Both the position numbers and the translations under genes were made by a program. This document shows positions 46,497-57,070 of a stretch of DNA of 64,000 nucleotides, piece after piece. This stretch comes from Lycorma delicatula. Lineage: Eukaryota > Arthropoda > Insecta > Hemiptera > Fulgoridae. The notes below the pieces were generated by a model. That model saw nothing but the letters and a program-made list of their open reading frames with translations, had not been told where the DNA came from and did no database searches. The DNA lies in assembly GCF_047948215.1 (NCBI RefSeq), contig NC_134458.1, forward strand, positions 88,739,260 through 88,803,259, in the 5' to 3' direction. Each line of letters begins with the position of its first letter. Positions within the stretch are counted from its first letter, which is position 1.

Positions 46497-47951
46497 AATG
46501 TTAAGTTCGTTAGTGTACGCTTCAAAAACTCAAAACTGCACCGATTGAGCTCAAATTTTAGCACAATATATAACCCGCATCAAAGATTGTTTTTATCTAT
46601 TTTTTCGCATCAGTCACATACCCGCGACCGCGGGAAAACAGTTTTTTTAACGGTCAGCTGTGTACCAGTGACCGCGCCATCTGCCGGAAGCGAGGGGAAC
46701 ACTCGCCATACTAGCTAACGATAACTGCAGTCACATGTGAAACAATACCTGTTCCCAATTACATTGTTTATTAACAAAAAAAAAAACCTATCCACTTGCA
46801 TCTGATTCAGATTATTATACAATCTGAATTAAATATTCACTTTAATCGAGGTACTTTTGTGATCGTGTCGTGATTGAGCTGCGCCTTTTACCAAGCTCTG
46901 AATTTATTAGAAAACGACCAACAGTGGGATATATGTATTAATGACGCGTGCAACACTGCACATCCAAACCAAATTCGCGCATTATTCGCAATTATATTGA
47001 CCGCTTGCTTCCCTTCATCTCCCACAGAGTTATGGGAAAGATATCGTTCGCATATGGCTGAGGATATTTTGCATAGAGTACGCCTAGAAAATACCAATAT
47101 GACCATGGAATTTACAGAAGGCATTTACAACGAAGCATTGATAAATATTGAAGATATTTATCAAGTGCTTAGCTATTGCAAATAAAGATCTTAGTCAATT
47201 GGGAATGCCAGCACCCACCCGAGCTGCAATTGCTTCATTTAATGTGGATTTACGCCGTGAACAGAGTTACAACATTGGTGATCTTTAGTCATATGCCCAA
47301 TCAAACATTCCCAAATTAAAGCGTGAACAGAAAGGTATTTATGATCCCATAATGCAAATGATAAATGACGGAGTTGAGGGGACCTTCTTCTTGGATGCGC
47401 CAGGAGGAACTGGGAAAACATTCCTCATTAGATTGATTCTAGCAACGGTTCGATCAACAAATGACAATTATCCTGTTGCGGAATATTAATCAGCCAAAAC
47501 TCTGCAACGGCACGCGACTTGCAGTTAAGAAATTGATGAATAACGTAGTGGAAGCAACGATTTTAACGGGGCCTTTCAAAGGTGAAGATGTCGTCATTCC
47601 TCGAATACCCATAATCCCGACCGATACACTATTTTAATTAAAAGATTGCAATTCCCAATTCGATTGGCATTTGTAATCACAATCAATAAAGCTCAAGGTC
47701 AATCTTTAGAATTGTGTGGTTTAGATTTAGATGCGGATTGCTTCTCACATGGGCAACTGTATGTTGCGTGTTCCCGAGTCGGCAAACCAGATAGCCTTTA
47801 TATCTACGCAGACAGTGGAAAAACAAAAAATATTGTATATCCACAAGTATTGCAAAATTAAACTTCTATGAAACGTATGCTTTGTTTTTTTTCTCATTTT
47901 TCATCCATGCAACTACAATGTGCCACAGCGAAGCGTGGTGGGTAGAGCTAG
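46497..47951 (+). mobile_element. Deleted Helitron with a clear 3' terminus
   Basis: The 3' end has the expected layout: a short hairpin at 47923-47938 (CCAC, bulged A, GC, loop GAA, GC, GTGG), nine more bases, then CTAG at 47948-47951 followed by T. Helitrons end in CTRR and insert between A and T. The inside carries pieces of a PIF1-type helicase. The 5' boundary is uncertain and placed after the TA tract. The first 350 bases are non-coding, GC-variable sequence with CCCGCGACCGCGGG, typical of such elements. No HUH-type Rep domain was found, so this is not autonomous. Confidence 0.75.
46889..47861 (+). pseudogene. Helitron helicase (PIF1-like), internally deleted
   Basis: The plus strand gives NDACNTAHPNQIRALFAIIL, ELWERYRSHMAEDILHRVR and MTMEFTEGIYNEALINIED, the region that precedes the helicase in Helitron proteins. 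After a frameshift come LSQLGMPAPTRAAIASFNVD and FFLDAPGGTGKTFLI with the Walker A motif near 47394-47423. The middle helicase motifs are missing. The sequence then resumes with NQPKLCNGTRLAVKKLMNNV and ends with FVITINKAQGQSLELCGLDL and GQLYVACSRVGKPDSLYIYA, the conserved C-terminal helicase motifs. The enzyme would unwind DNA during rolling-circle transposition. This copy cannot function. Confidence 0.85.
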
Positions 47952-47965
47952 TATATATATACTAG
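47948..47965. repeat. 18-bp perfect palindrome at the Helitron 3' end
   Basis: CTAGTATATATATACTAG begins with the terminal CTAG of the Helitron and is fully self-complementary, so the element end and flanking DNA form one palindrome. Confidence 0.85.
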
Positions 47966-48712
47966 AAAAAAGGCGGGCAATAGGCTCGCCGCGAAAAAGT
48001 TTCTTTACTCATGATTTGTTAAATTTTTTTCCCAGTTGTAACTAAATAACGTTCATGAATTTAGCATACTAACAAAAAACGTTTATCAACGAAAAGCTTC
48101 AAAAGCCTGAACATTTTTAGCTATTTCTTGAGTTGTAATTTTTTAACACAGCTCTAACCCCAATGGTTTTTTTTATCCCCAAAACCAAATATAATTTTAG
48201 ATAAATCGTTCATCTCAAGAAGTATAAATCGTTCGTGCACTCTATTCAAAACAAAAATGTGAGCACATGCAGCAAACAAACAAACCAACGAACCATGCTT
48301 TTTTATTGGATAGATGCATATAATAACTGCATATCAATAAACTTTAACAATATTAAGTCCCTTGGACTTAGTCTAATTAACACTGTACTGTATATATAGT
48401 TGATGCGTAGTATTTCATTTTCTTTACTTCAGATGTGTTTACCACTGATGGTGTTGATGTTGGTAAGCGGCTTTAGTGGGAATATATAGGACATAAAGAG
48501 GAGTGAGACTGGCTTCTGCTGCCTGTATAAAGATGTGTGTAAAGAAACACACACACTCACTTAGGCGAAAGCATAATTTTGTTTCGCCCCATTTTGGTGC
48601 TACGACAGTACAGTTTCCTCACCAGCGTCTAAAATACTCCTTCCAACCTGCGCGAAAACTATATAAAATTTAGACTTACTGGACCATTATAAAAACATAA
48701 ATAGTTCATATG

Positions 48713-48757
48713 TAACATAATTTATAACCCACTGATGGTGGGTTATAAATTATGTTA
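48713..48757. repeat. Perfect 20-bp inverted repeat, 5-base loop
   Basis: TAACATAATTTATAACCCAC at 48713-48732 and its exact reverse complement at 48738-48757 surround TGATG. It is the longest non-microsatellite hairpin I found here. If transcribed it would form a stable stem. Confidence 0.92.
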
Positions 48758-50713
48758 TAAATATGTGTCTTCAATTGAACAATAAAACCAGTCAACAAAA
48801 ACGTTATCTGGAACCTAAACTGTAATACAAACAGTACTAGTTATAAATGAAGCCATCACCCAAGTGTGAGGCTGAAAATTTATTGGTGAGGAATAAACCT
48901 TCGTTAAATTTAATTTTAAATTCGATTTACAAGATTTCTATTCTGTTTCCTTAATAAAAAAAAACTTAGCATATCTCTACGTACGTACTGGGATGTTAAA
49001 CGCGGCTGGTTATTCGCGTGGAAGTCACACACAGATGGATGACTAGCCGTAGTAATTTAATTATAACGCTATCGGTCCTCGTTTCTATCTCCAGACAACA
49101 TTTCTATTTTAATTTTGGCTCTAATTAACAAAAACACCCTGACCTGGTTAACCTACCACAACTACATGGGTTGTATAACTTGTAGTGCGTACACAAGTGT
49201 CGAAGCTAGCTTCGAGTCCCGAATAAATAAATCTTCAATAAATATTCTGGAACTTTTCAGTATACCATATGACTCAACCACTCATGCGGTGTAGCTATAG
49301 GTGGTTACATTTTTAAGAATCCTAACCTATCATCCCGCATCATTATTACAACTTTAAGCATATTATGCCAATATGAAGGAGGGTTCTGAGCCCTTTACAC
49401 CCCTCGTTCCAAAAAATTTAACATCCTGCTTATCATTTACCATCACAATATAGAAACGTACGATAATGATAAAAATTTAACAGTAAACTGGACATTGACT
49501 ACGACGCATTGAGTTCCACACATAGTTCGCGGTCTATAACGTTAAAAAATAACTTGAGACAGTGTGGAACCATTCGCCACTGTCAGCGTAAATTTTAGTC
49601 ATTGGAAGTCAGCTACCTCTAAATTTTGTTTCTATCGGTGAGGATGATGTAACCAAGTTATATCTTTGTTGTAAAAACAAATATGGTTGATCGTTAATTA
49701 TATATTTTGTTTAAATTTTAACAATGCTGAAAATATGAGTAGAATTATAATGAAGCGTCCTTTTATTTAACGATATAATTAATTAATACATGAATTTAAA
49801 TACGAGATTTTAATTATCAATAAAATATTTTTTTTTTAGTTTCATCGATAATGACAAAAACATGCTAAAGAAAATAATTTTTTTTTTAATAAAATATACA
49901 AAAGTTTATTTCTGCAGAACTAGTAGGCGATCGGGAAATGTCCCCAAATGATATATGATAACGATCAAAATCGTTCTAATCGCTAATTTTGATTATTTTC
50001 AATGTTTTAGCAATGTACTTTATACCAATATGTATATTATTATATCTAAATGTATCAGATACACTAAAAGATTACTACAAATTGAAGGAGCTATTTTGTG
50101 CTAAATTTTTTTGGAGATAGACATGTTTCGATATCAATAAATTACGAAAATTTGTTTTTACTTTCATTTGTAGATCCTTTATTCTAAAGAAGTATTTAAT
50201 TTCTTAAAATAACAAATTCTCCGCGTGCATTAAACTTATAATACGTATAGTATTGTGGTAATAGTATTCTCGCGCAAACTGTGCATGCCTCGACAGGTTT
50301 TTTCGCAGGCTATCGACTTGTCAACGCGCATTGCAATATTAAAAGAGTTTGTTGAAGGTTTTTTTTACTATTCTACTGTCTACGAAGTGAAAAAATATTA
50401 TAAATTTTATATATAATTTACCGAATAGATAACTTTCGTACTTGTAATAAAACATTTGTTTTTGTATCGGTAAACTGTCCGTATACATTTACGATATAAT
50501 TTACGACGTTGTCCGCATTTAGCTATCCGTATAATTTATGATGAACAATAATGATCCTGAAAGAAATCTGTTTGCTCTTTGATGGAGATGAATGAAGCAT
50601 TTTATATATAATCAGATATTCGTATTAAAGAAACGAATAAACGATAGATAGATTAGTATTGAGTGCCTTGAATTAAAGGTATATAAAAACTAATCTTAAA
50701 ATAAAGTAATCAG

Positions 50714-50714
<1 letters not shown>

Positions 50715-50766
<52 letters not shown>

Positions 50767-50768
50767 TT
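50715..50768. repeat. (TA)n followed by poly(T)
   Basis: About 35 bases of alternating TA pass into a run of about 20 T residues. Confidence 0.95.
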
Positions 50769-52030
50769 AATGGGACGATCGGCTGCCGCTCGCGTTATGT
50801 GTTCGGTGTTCTTTATATCTCTGTAATTTTTTTCTATGGCATATTAAGAGCTGAAATCTTCTGAAAACCTCTCATATCTTAAACTTTAATACTTTACAGA
50901 CAAACATTTTAAATTCGAAACTTTGTCTCTCAACTTTTGCAAGTGAAGGAAAACGAATCAAAAATTTAAAAAAAAATTATAACTCAGTTGGAAAATGCTA
51001 TGGAAATTTCGGTCGGTTTTGATTTTCGAAAAATTGTTTGAAGATTATACCATAAAAATTTCTAACAGAAATACTGATATTTCGCCGAGATATCATGAAT
51101 TAAATGCAAAAAAAAAATTAAAATTTCTATTTTGCATTTTTTGCTATTAATGCACTTCAGATAATGTTCCTCCAATTTTAGATCAAATTAAACTTCAGAG
51201 ATGCTGATTCAGTATCCTCAAAAACATAAAGTATGATCAAAATTAGCGATTAGATCGACTTGATCGCTTTTTTTTATGTTTTGTAAGCGTCTTTTTGGGG
51301 TGTACAACTCGCCTATAGAAGGAAGAAGGAATGTAAACTCCTATTAATATAAACAAGCGGTGGTAGATCAGTTTAACTACAGCTGTATCATACAACTCAG
51401 TTTCTAGAGAATTTGTTACTACAGTAACAAGTTCATATGTGTTTGGACCTCACCAAATTTGCCGCGAGCTGTAGAAGTTTAAAACCATCAGATTAATCAT
51501 TGCAATTAAAGTTCAGACTCTTGTAGATTTGATCAGTTCCTCGAGCGTTTTTAAGTATTTTATTGCAGTAGTTTTCTTTATTAAACCTTAAGCAAAATTC
51601 CTTATCTAATTCTATAACTTTTTTAGCAATCCTATTAAAAACAATGTTCCACGTTTTATTTTAAATTAAAATTCAGAATTTTTTTATACATATTTTAGAA
51701 CTAGTTTTAAATGAAGCTCAAAACTGATGTTTTTTTTTTATCAATAATCCTGGGTATTATTAATAAAAAAATATTAATAATAATTAAAACCACCTAATTA
51801 CCAACTAAATATAATAAAAAATAACCCTTCAGAGCGTTCGGCTATTTACTAGCATCAGAAATATAAGATATTTAAAAATTAGGAAAATTAATGTTGTAGT
51901 AAACCTTTTGCCATAATATTTTTAAAACAATGAAATAAATGAGATAATAAGTATGTTACCACCTAAATTTAATGAAATTAAATTAAAACCACTTATGACA
52001 AATGAAAGTTCTCTATTAAATTAAATATAA

Positions 52031-53025
52031 TAACGAGTGATTCAAAAATGACTTCACAACCTTAAAATCATACAAACATTTATTGAGATAACTTACATAT
52101 TCGCTTGAGGTCTCATTTCATAGCAAAATACATCAAGTTTTTATTCGCGTAGTCCATTAGTACTGAATTCGGCTACCAGCGCTGTCACCAGTGCGGTTAA
52201 AAATGAATACATTTACTGGTACAGAACGTGCTGGCTGCGTGTTTTGGTTTCACGATTTGCAATTCAACGTAATTTTCGTAGAAATTACGGTATGGAGCCT
52301 CCTAGTAGGAGTTCAGATTACTCTTGGCACCAAACCTTCGTTGAGGCAGGTTGTTCTGTTAAACATACAAAATCACCAGAACGCCCAAGCGTCCCTGAAT
52401 CTGCTGAACAAACTCGGAACAACTCGGAGAAATCTTTGTATACATAGTCCGAAGAAATCAACTCGACGTGCGTCTTCCAGGAGGCAATCGTAAACGGTAT
52501 CGTTTATCTGGAGGTCCTTCAAAATTGTCTAATACCTCATCTAGACGATGATGACCAAGATGGACGCCATTACTGTCAGCCAGACGAAGCACCACCTCAC
52601 TACGCCTAGAATTCCAAGATTTTCTTGATACTCGATTCCCAGGTCGGTGGATTAATCGTGAAGGTCCAACTGCATGGCCACTTGGCTCCCCAGGTTTGAC
52701 CCCGCTAGATTCTTCCTTGTGAGGTTTCATTAAAAATCAGATTTATGTACCGCCTTTGCCACTGATCTTATTGAGCTTAGACCTCGAGTTAACGCCGCAG
52801 CTGCAGAGGTTACGCCCGACTTGCTGCCTAAACTCTGGAACGAAATCTACTTCAGATGGGATGTATGTCGCATTACAAACGGAAGCCATATCGAACCAAA
52901 GTGAATGTTTGGTAACAAACTCTATGTGTTTTTCTATGGAATGAGACCTCAATCGAATCTGTAAGTTACATCAATAAATTTTTATATGCTTTTAAATTTG
53001 TGAAGTCCTTTTTGATCACTCGTTA
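52031..53025 (+). mobile_element. Mariner-like element with about 100-bp TIRs
   Basis: The first 100 bases (TAACGAGTGATTCAAAAATG onward) match the reverse complement of the last 100 (TAACGAGTGATCAAAAAGGA onward). The match continues through TTTATTGA, TAACTTACA and GAGGTCTCATT, with roughly one mismatch in eight. TA is present at both outer ends. The total length of 995 bp is shorter than a complete mariner, and the middle of the transposase is missing. Confidence 0.9.
52202..52921 (+). pseudogene. Mariner-like transposase, internally deleted and frameshifted
   Basis: The start at ATG 52202 reads MNTFTGTERAGCVFWFHDLQ and corresponds to the first helix-turn-helix. Another frame gives QRNFRRNYGMEPPSRSSDYS and FVEAGCSVKHTKSPERPSVP. 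IHSPKKSTRRASSR follows. The first catalytic region is missing through a deletion. The text then resumes, across frames, with the second aspartate region (QPDEAPPHYA), FLDTRFPGRWI, TAWPLGSPGLTPLDSSL in the third aspartate region (relatives have WPPRSPDLTPLDFFLW), and LPKLWNEIYFRWDVCRITNG. It is of the insect mariner-like type with a GRWIGR block and is inactive. Confidence 0.8.
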
Positions 53026-53976
53026 TATAGATAAGTTTTATTTAGAGTACGAAATGTTTTGGTTGTCTGTAGAATATTTTTATTTAATACTTATCTTTTT
53101 TAAATATCAACTCCCGTTAAACAGTGTATGGATTAATATATATGGTATATTTCCAAATTAACATCATTCAATTTATTATTTTAAAAATTTAATTTGATTG
53201 AACTTACCCAGATTAAATTTGATCCACTATCTACAATATATTTGGCAAAATTTACAAAATAATATTTTCATTAATAGTATCTATATATTCTTTAATTTTC
53301 ACTTTAATATATAGTTTACAGTTTAGTCTTTATACGTTATATTTTGTTATCAACATTATTGCTTTTGAAGAAAAATTATTATTTATAAATTTAAGTTTTA
53401 ACAATTTTAATTGTAGTTAGCCATTTATTTATGTTCTTTTAAATGGCGCAGCCATATTGATTGTTACCAAAAAGAAATTAATCATCAGAAAAACGAAATA
53501 TTTATTCTCAAAAGTAACAAGTATTCCATTCTATACAGGAGTAAAGTGAAAAATTAAGTAAGTCCCGCTTCTTTCTTCACCAAGCCGAATATAATGTAGT
53601 ATATTGGTACAAAACAAGCATACCAAAACGAAGGTGGTATCAAACACTACAAATTACACCATAACCTTTTCAACAACAACTACTTACATTGTGAGTGTAC
53701 TACTGTGGGTGAAAACAAATCTTTTAGCATATGACAACATTCATAATAAAGATTACGTCAAATATAGAAAAATAAAAAAATTAGTTTACCCTTTTCTGTT
53801 TGTAAATAATGTGTTAGTTACAATTGAAGCATATACGTTGTTTCAATTCAGTAGGAGAAACATTTAGACATTTAATTTAAAAATTATACATTATTTTGTT
53901 AATTTACGTAATAAAATTTTAAAGTTTAAAACAGTAAATATCGATCGGCAAGTTTAACAAAAAATAAGAATAAAAA
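53026..53976. other. AT-rich stretch, nothing recognised
   Basis: An 87-codon frame at 53604-53867 has no family motif and is not called. Confidence 0.5.
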
Positions 53977-54014
53977 TTAATTATCATGAATCTTACATAT
54001 CTTTGACGCCTTCG

Positions 54015-54202
54015 AAGAAAAAATCAAGTTGAAGTATTCCACTCGTCTGATTTTTAACATTCTCCTATAGTACCCCATTTCAAAAGCTTCTAATCTTTTA
54101 TTCTCAGATATTCCGATCGTCCAAGTTTCACTTCCACATAAAGCTACGCTCCAAACATATGCTTTCAAATATGTTTTCCTGACGTTTAAATAATTTTTGA
54201 TG
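54015..54202 (-). mobile_element. LINE fragment, minus strand, cut by Tc1
   Basis: On the minus strand one reads SLLYIKNYLNVRKTYLKAYV, then YGSETWTIGISENKRLEAFE and RRMLKIRRVE. This is the C-terminal region of the same LINE type found at 5038-6720 and 61841-62672, with more divergence (GISENKR instead of GVSEKKR). The upstream part of the LINE is lost exactly where the Tc1 element begins, at TACATCAAAAATT. The downstream part ends near the RWVDKV block, without the usual poly(A) end. Confidence 0.82.
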
Positions 54203-54204
54203 TA

Positions 54205-54910
54205 CAGTAGCGAACAAACTTTTCCGAGCAAAGGGAATTTTTGTTCTGTAGGGAATTTTCATTCTGTAGCAGACTTCTTGCTGTTTGGTGTTTCAGGTTA
54301 TGTTGTTAGTTTACAAACAAACAGAATTAGGTTTCTTGTGCTTTTATAATTCATTGTCAATTAGATTTTGGTAACTTGTTAGTTTCTATAATAAGTTTGT
54401 TATTCGTTTCTAGTTAATACAATGGATATAACTCCAAGAAAGCGGTCAAAAATTCTCTGTCCCAACACATACAAATGAATCAAAGATAGATTACCAGTGA
54501 GTGTAGTGTGGGGTTAGGTACTGTAAACGAAATCGTGTAAAGGTTTAGGGAAACACGTTCCGTTTCTCCAAAGAGAAAAGAAGAATGTGGACGGAAAAAT
54601 TATGTGTAGTATCGATTACTAATAAGAGAAAGCAAAATTAATCCACGATTGTCAGCTATTGACCTTAATACGGTATTGAGAGCCAGTGGGACTAATGTTT
54701 TTGATATGAAAGTTCGTATAAGATTGTTAGCAGTGGTAAGGATTGCTCGGAAACCTAAAAAGAAGCATTCACTGACGCAGGTTATGAAGACAAAAAGATT
54801 TCAATGGGCAAAGGAACATAAAGAAGAGACTATTGAGATGTGGAAAAATGTTACTTTTTCAGACTCATTTCTTTGTCTATGGGGAGAAAGTAGCCTACAT
54901 TCGTAAGTCA
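54205..54910 (+). mobile_element. Tc1-like element, left end and N-terminal transposase
   Basis: The left end CAGTAGCGAACAAACTTTTC follows TA (54203-54204) and has the look of a Tc1-type terminus. The TA lies within a LINE copy, as expected for Tc1 target choice. Transposase sequence follows from 54422. No matching right TIR was found downstream up to 55250, so the right half is deleted. AATAAAGTATGACGTT near 54998-55013 may be a leftover of the 3' untranslated end. Confidence 0.7.
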
Positions 54911-54940
54911 GCAGATGAGAAACTACTACGCCGGCACACC
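54422..54940 (+). pseudogene. Tc1-like transposase, N-terminal half
   Basis: MDITPRKRSKI opens the frame, followed by frameshifted helix-turn-helix sequence. SKINPRLSAIDLNTVLRAS and VRIRLLAVVRIARKPKKKH make up the second DNA-binding domain. MKTKRFQWAKEHKEETIEMW and KNVTFSDS reach the first catalytic aspartate (FSD). After that relatives continue with ESHF and the rest of the DDE core, whereas here the reading decays and stops. The catalytic second aspartate and glutamate are absent. It is a dead, truncated copy. Confidence 0.8.
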
Positions 54941-55737
54941 TGCAACAAGCTTCTATCTATCTTTAGATTAAACGAATTATTTTAGAATATATATTAATAA
55001 AGTATGACGTTTAATGTGCTCAAAATGTTGGATTTATTTTAATGAATTGTGTATGCCATAATTTCCGTTAGAGGTTAATGTATAATTGAAAAATTTCAGA
55101 ATACTGCTGTTAATTATTGAAAGAAAAAAAATTGCATCAAAAGATTTAAAAATATAAATATATATATATATATACGTATAAATTTTGTACTAAATAATAT
55201 TTCATTATGTAGATATTTCATAATACTTTCATAACACTCTTTCGTTGGTTAGCAGTTTTTATCAAAGCTTTTCGAAGTAAGAAGTTTTTTTTAAATATAG
55301 AATTAAAATATTATACTATTAATTATTTAATTAAATTATCTTAATAAATATTTTAAAATATTTTCTTGTATTTTTTAAAATAGCATACTTCGATAAGCTC
55401 TGATGACGATTGTCAACCATTGAAGTAAAAAAACAGTGTAGTTTTATGAAATATCTGAGAAAGTAACAATAATTATAAATATATATATATATTAATAAAA
55501 AGAACAAAACAAATAATTAAAATGTATATTTGTTTGTGAATATGTTTATGTATATTTCGAAAAAAATTACAAAATGTTTATACCATTTAAAACGTTTACC
55601 ATAATTCCTTTTTTAAGTTATGTTTTAACCAAAAATACGAAGCCTTAAAACGCTATCAGATCAGGTATAAAAATGTTTGGTTAGGTTCACATTTTCGAAA
55701 ATCTTATTTATAAACTGAATTTAAAAATTATATGTAC
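54941..55737. other. AT-rich stretch, nothing recognised
   Basis: It contains short (TA)n tracts near 55157-55173 and 55480-55492 but no recognised gene. Confidence 0.5.
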
Positions 55738-57070
55738 TGAGTGGCGCACGAAATGATCCAACATTTGTTTTGGCAATTATTGTTTAGGTCAATAATTATT
55801 AATGTGTTTTATGTTGGCAGAAGTGACAGGAGTTCATAAATATTAGTTTCTTCTCCTTACGAGTGCGCTATTAGTGTATCGTTCCAAGACGCCGGACAAA
55901 GGAAGACTGACTATTGAACAGCGCATTAAGACTGTGTTGTTTTTTTTTAATGAAACGAAAAATGTGGTGCTTTCACAAAGACGGCGTTTCGTGCACATTT
56001 TCAAACTCGGTGGTCGCACTCGTTTAAAACAATACGTAGAATTTGAATTTACGAAAAATTTGTTAGTGATGATTCAGTATTTGAGAGTAAGCGCGAACAG
56101 CCTGCCAATATTCGTTCTCTACAGAATGTCGAAGCTGTCAGAGTAGCGTAGGTGAGGAGCCCGAGCAAATCAACAAGAAAAGCAGCAGCCCAACCTGGGA
56201 TTTCTAGGCGATCTGTGTAGCGAATTTTAAAACCGGATTTCTATTTGTATCCGTACAGAATAACAATTGCCTAAGTTAACGGCGGAAACAAACATCAAAG
56301 AATGGCATTCGCTGAATGGGTTGTAAACCAAGAGGCATTATTGAACAATATTTGATTTTCTCATAAGACACATTTTCACCTAGACAGGATGGTTAATAAA
56401 CAAAATGTCCATTTTCGGGCTTCCAAAAATCCGCACGTGCTACATGGAAAAGTGCATCACGCTCCAAATATTATGGTACGAGCCGCTATCTCAAGTCACG
56501 GTGTAATAGGACCATTCGTTTTTGAACAGACAGTGAACATGCTGCGTAATAATTTTGTTCTTCAGCTTCTTGCAAAAGGGTTTCAATTACAAAACGAGTG
56601 GTTCACGCAGGATGGAACCAGACCATACACATCTAATGTTGTTTTAGACTTTCTGTATGAAACTTTTAACGTAAATGTCATTTCAAACCGATTTCCTAAT
56701 CGTTTTGCGTGAGAACAGGACTGGTCTCCGAAGAGTCCTGATTTGAATCCATGTGATTGTTTTATTTGGGAATTTTTAAAGGAAAAGATTCTCTCTTAAC
56801 ATCCTCGTACAGTGATGGAAATGCGAATGCCGATCACCGAGGCGTGGAACAGATAATCGAGGATATGTGTCGTCGAGTTATTAGCAACATAGGAGTTCGT
56901 ATTGAAGAAGTTGCTAGACGTGATGGTGGTTATATTGAGCATGTGATAAGCAGACCATAATCTCTATGTATATAGAGAACACTTTGTAATTTACTTTTCT
57001 GTATTACGATTCAAATAAATATTATTTAACAAATCCAAATGTTGGTCAGTCTGTAATCGTAGCCCTTAAA
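55738..57070 (+). mobile_element. Mariner/Tc1-group element with weak TIRs, near full length
   Basis: The left end GTGGCGCACGAAATGATCCA continues ACATTTG. The reverse complement of the right end reads GGGCTACGATTACAGACTGA then CCAACATTTG. They share the ACGA and CCAACATTTG cores and are probably diverged TIRs. The length of about 1.33 kb suits a complete element. Exact ends are uncertain by some 10 bp. Confidence 0.6.
55880..56960 (+). pseudogene. Transposase with D-47-D spacing, inactivated
   Basis: Blocks in order are LTIEQRIKTVLFFFNETKNV, a frameshifted helix-turn-helix and GNKHQRMAFAEW. NNI-stop-FSHKTHFHLDRM follows, where histidine (CAT, 56362-56364) stands at the position of the first catalytic aspartate. 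Then come VRAAISSHGVIGPFVFEQTV and WFTQDGTRPYTSNVVLDFLY with the second aspartate (56611-56613). After one stop comes SPDLNPCDCFIWEFLKEK with the third aspartate (56755-56757). In this frame 47 residues separate the second and third aspartates. The end EEVARRDGGYIEHVISRP is intact. Two stops and the D-to-H change show that it is dead. Confidence 0.82.

Larger units (their letters stand above)
47966..52030. other. Mixed stretch without recognised genes
   Basis: The first kilobase and the part at 49000-49650 are less AT-rich than the window average but show no recognised family. A 16-bp palindrome TCGAAGCTAGCTTCGA occupies 49200-49215. The hairpin at 48713-48757 and the microsatellite at 50715-50768 are listed separately. 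No coding motif was found. Confidence 0.5.
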
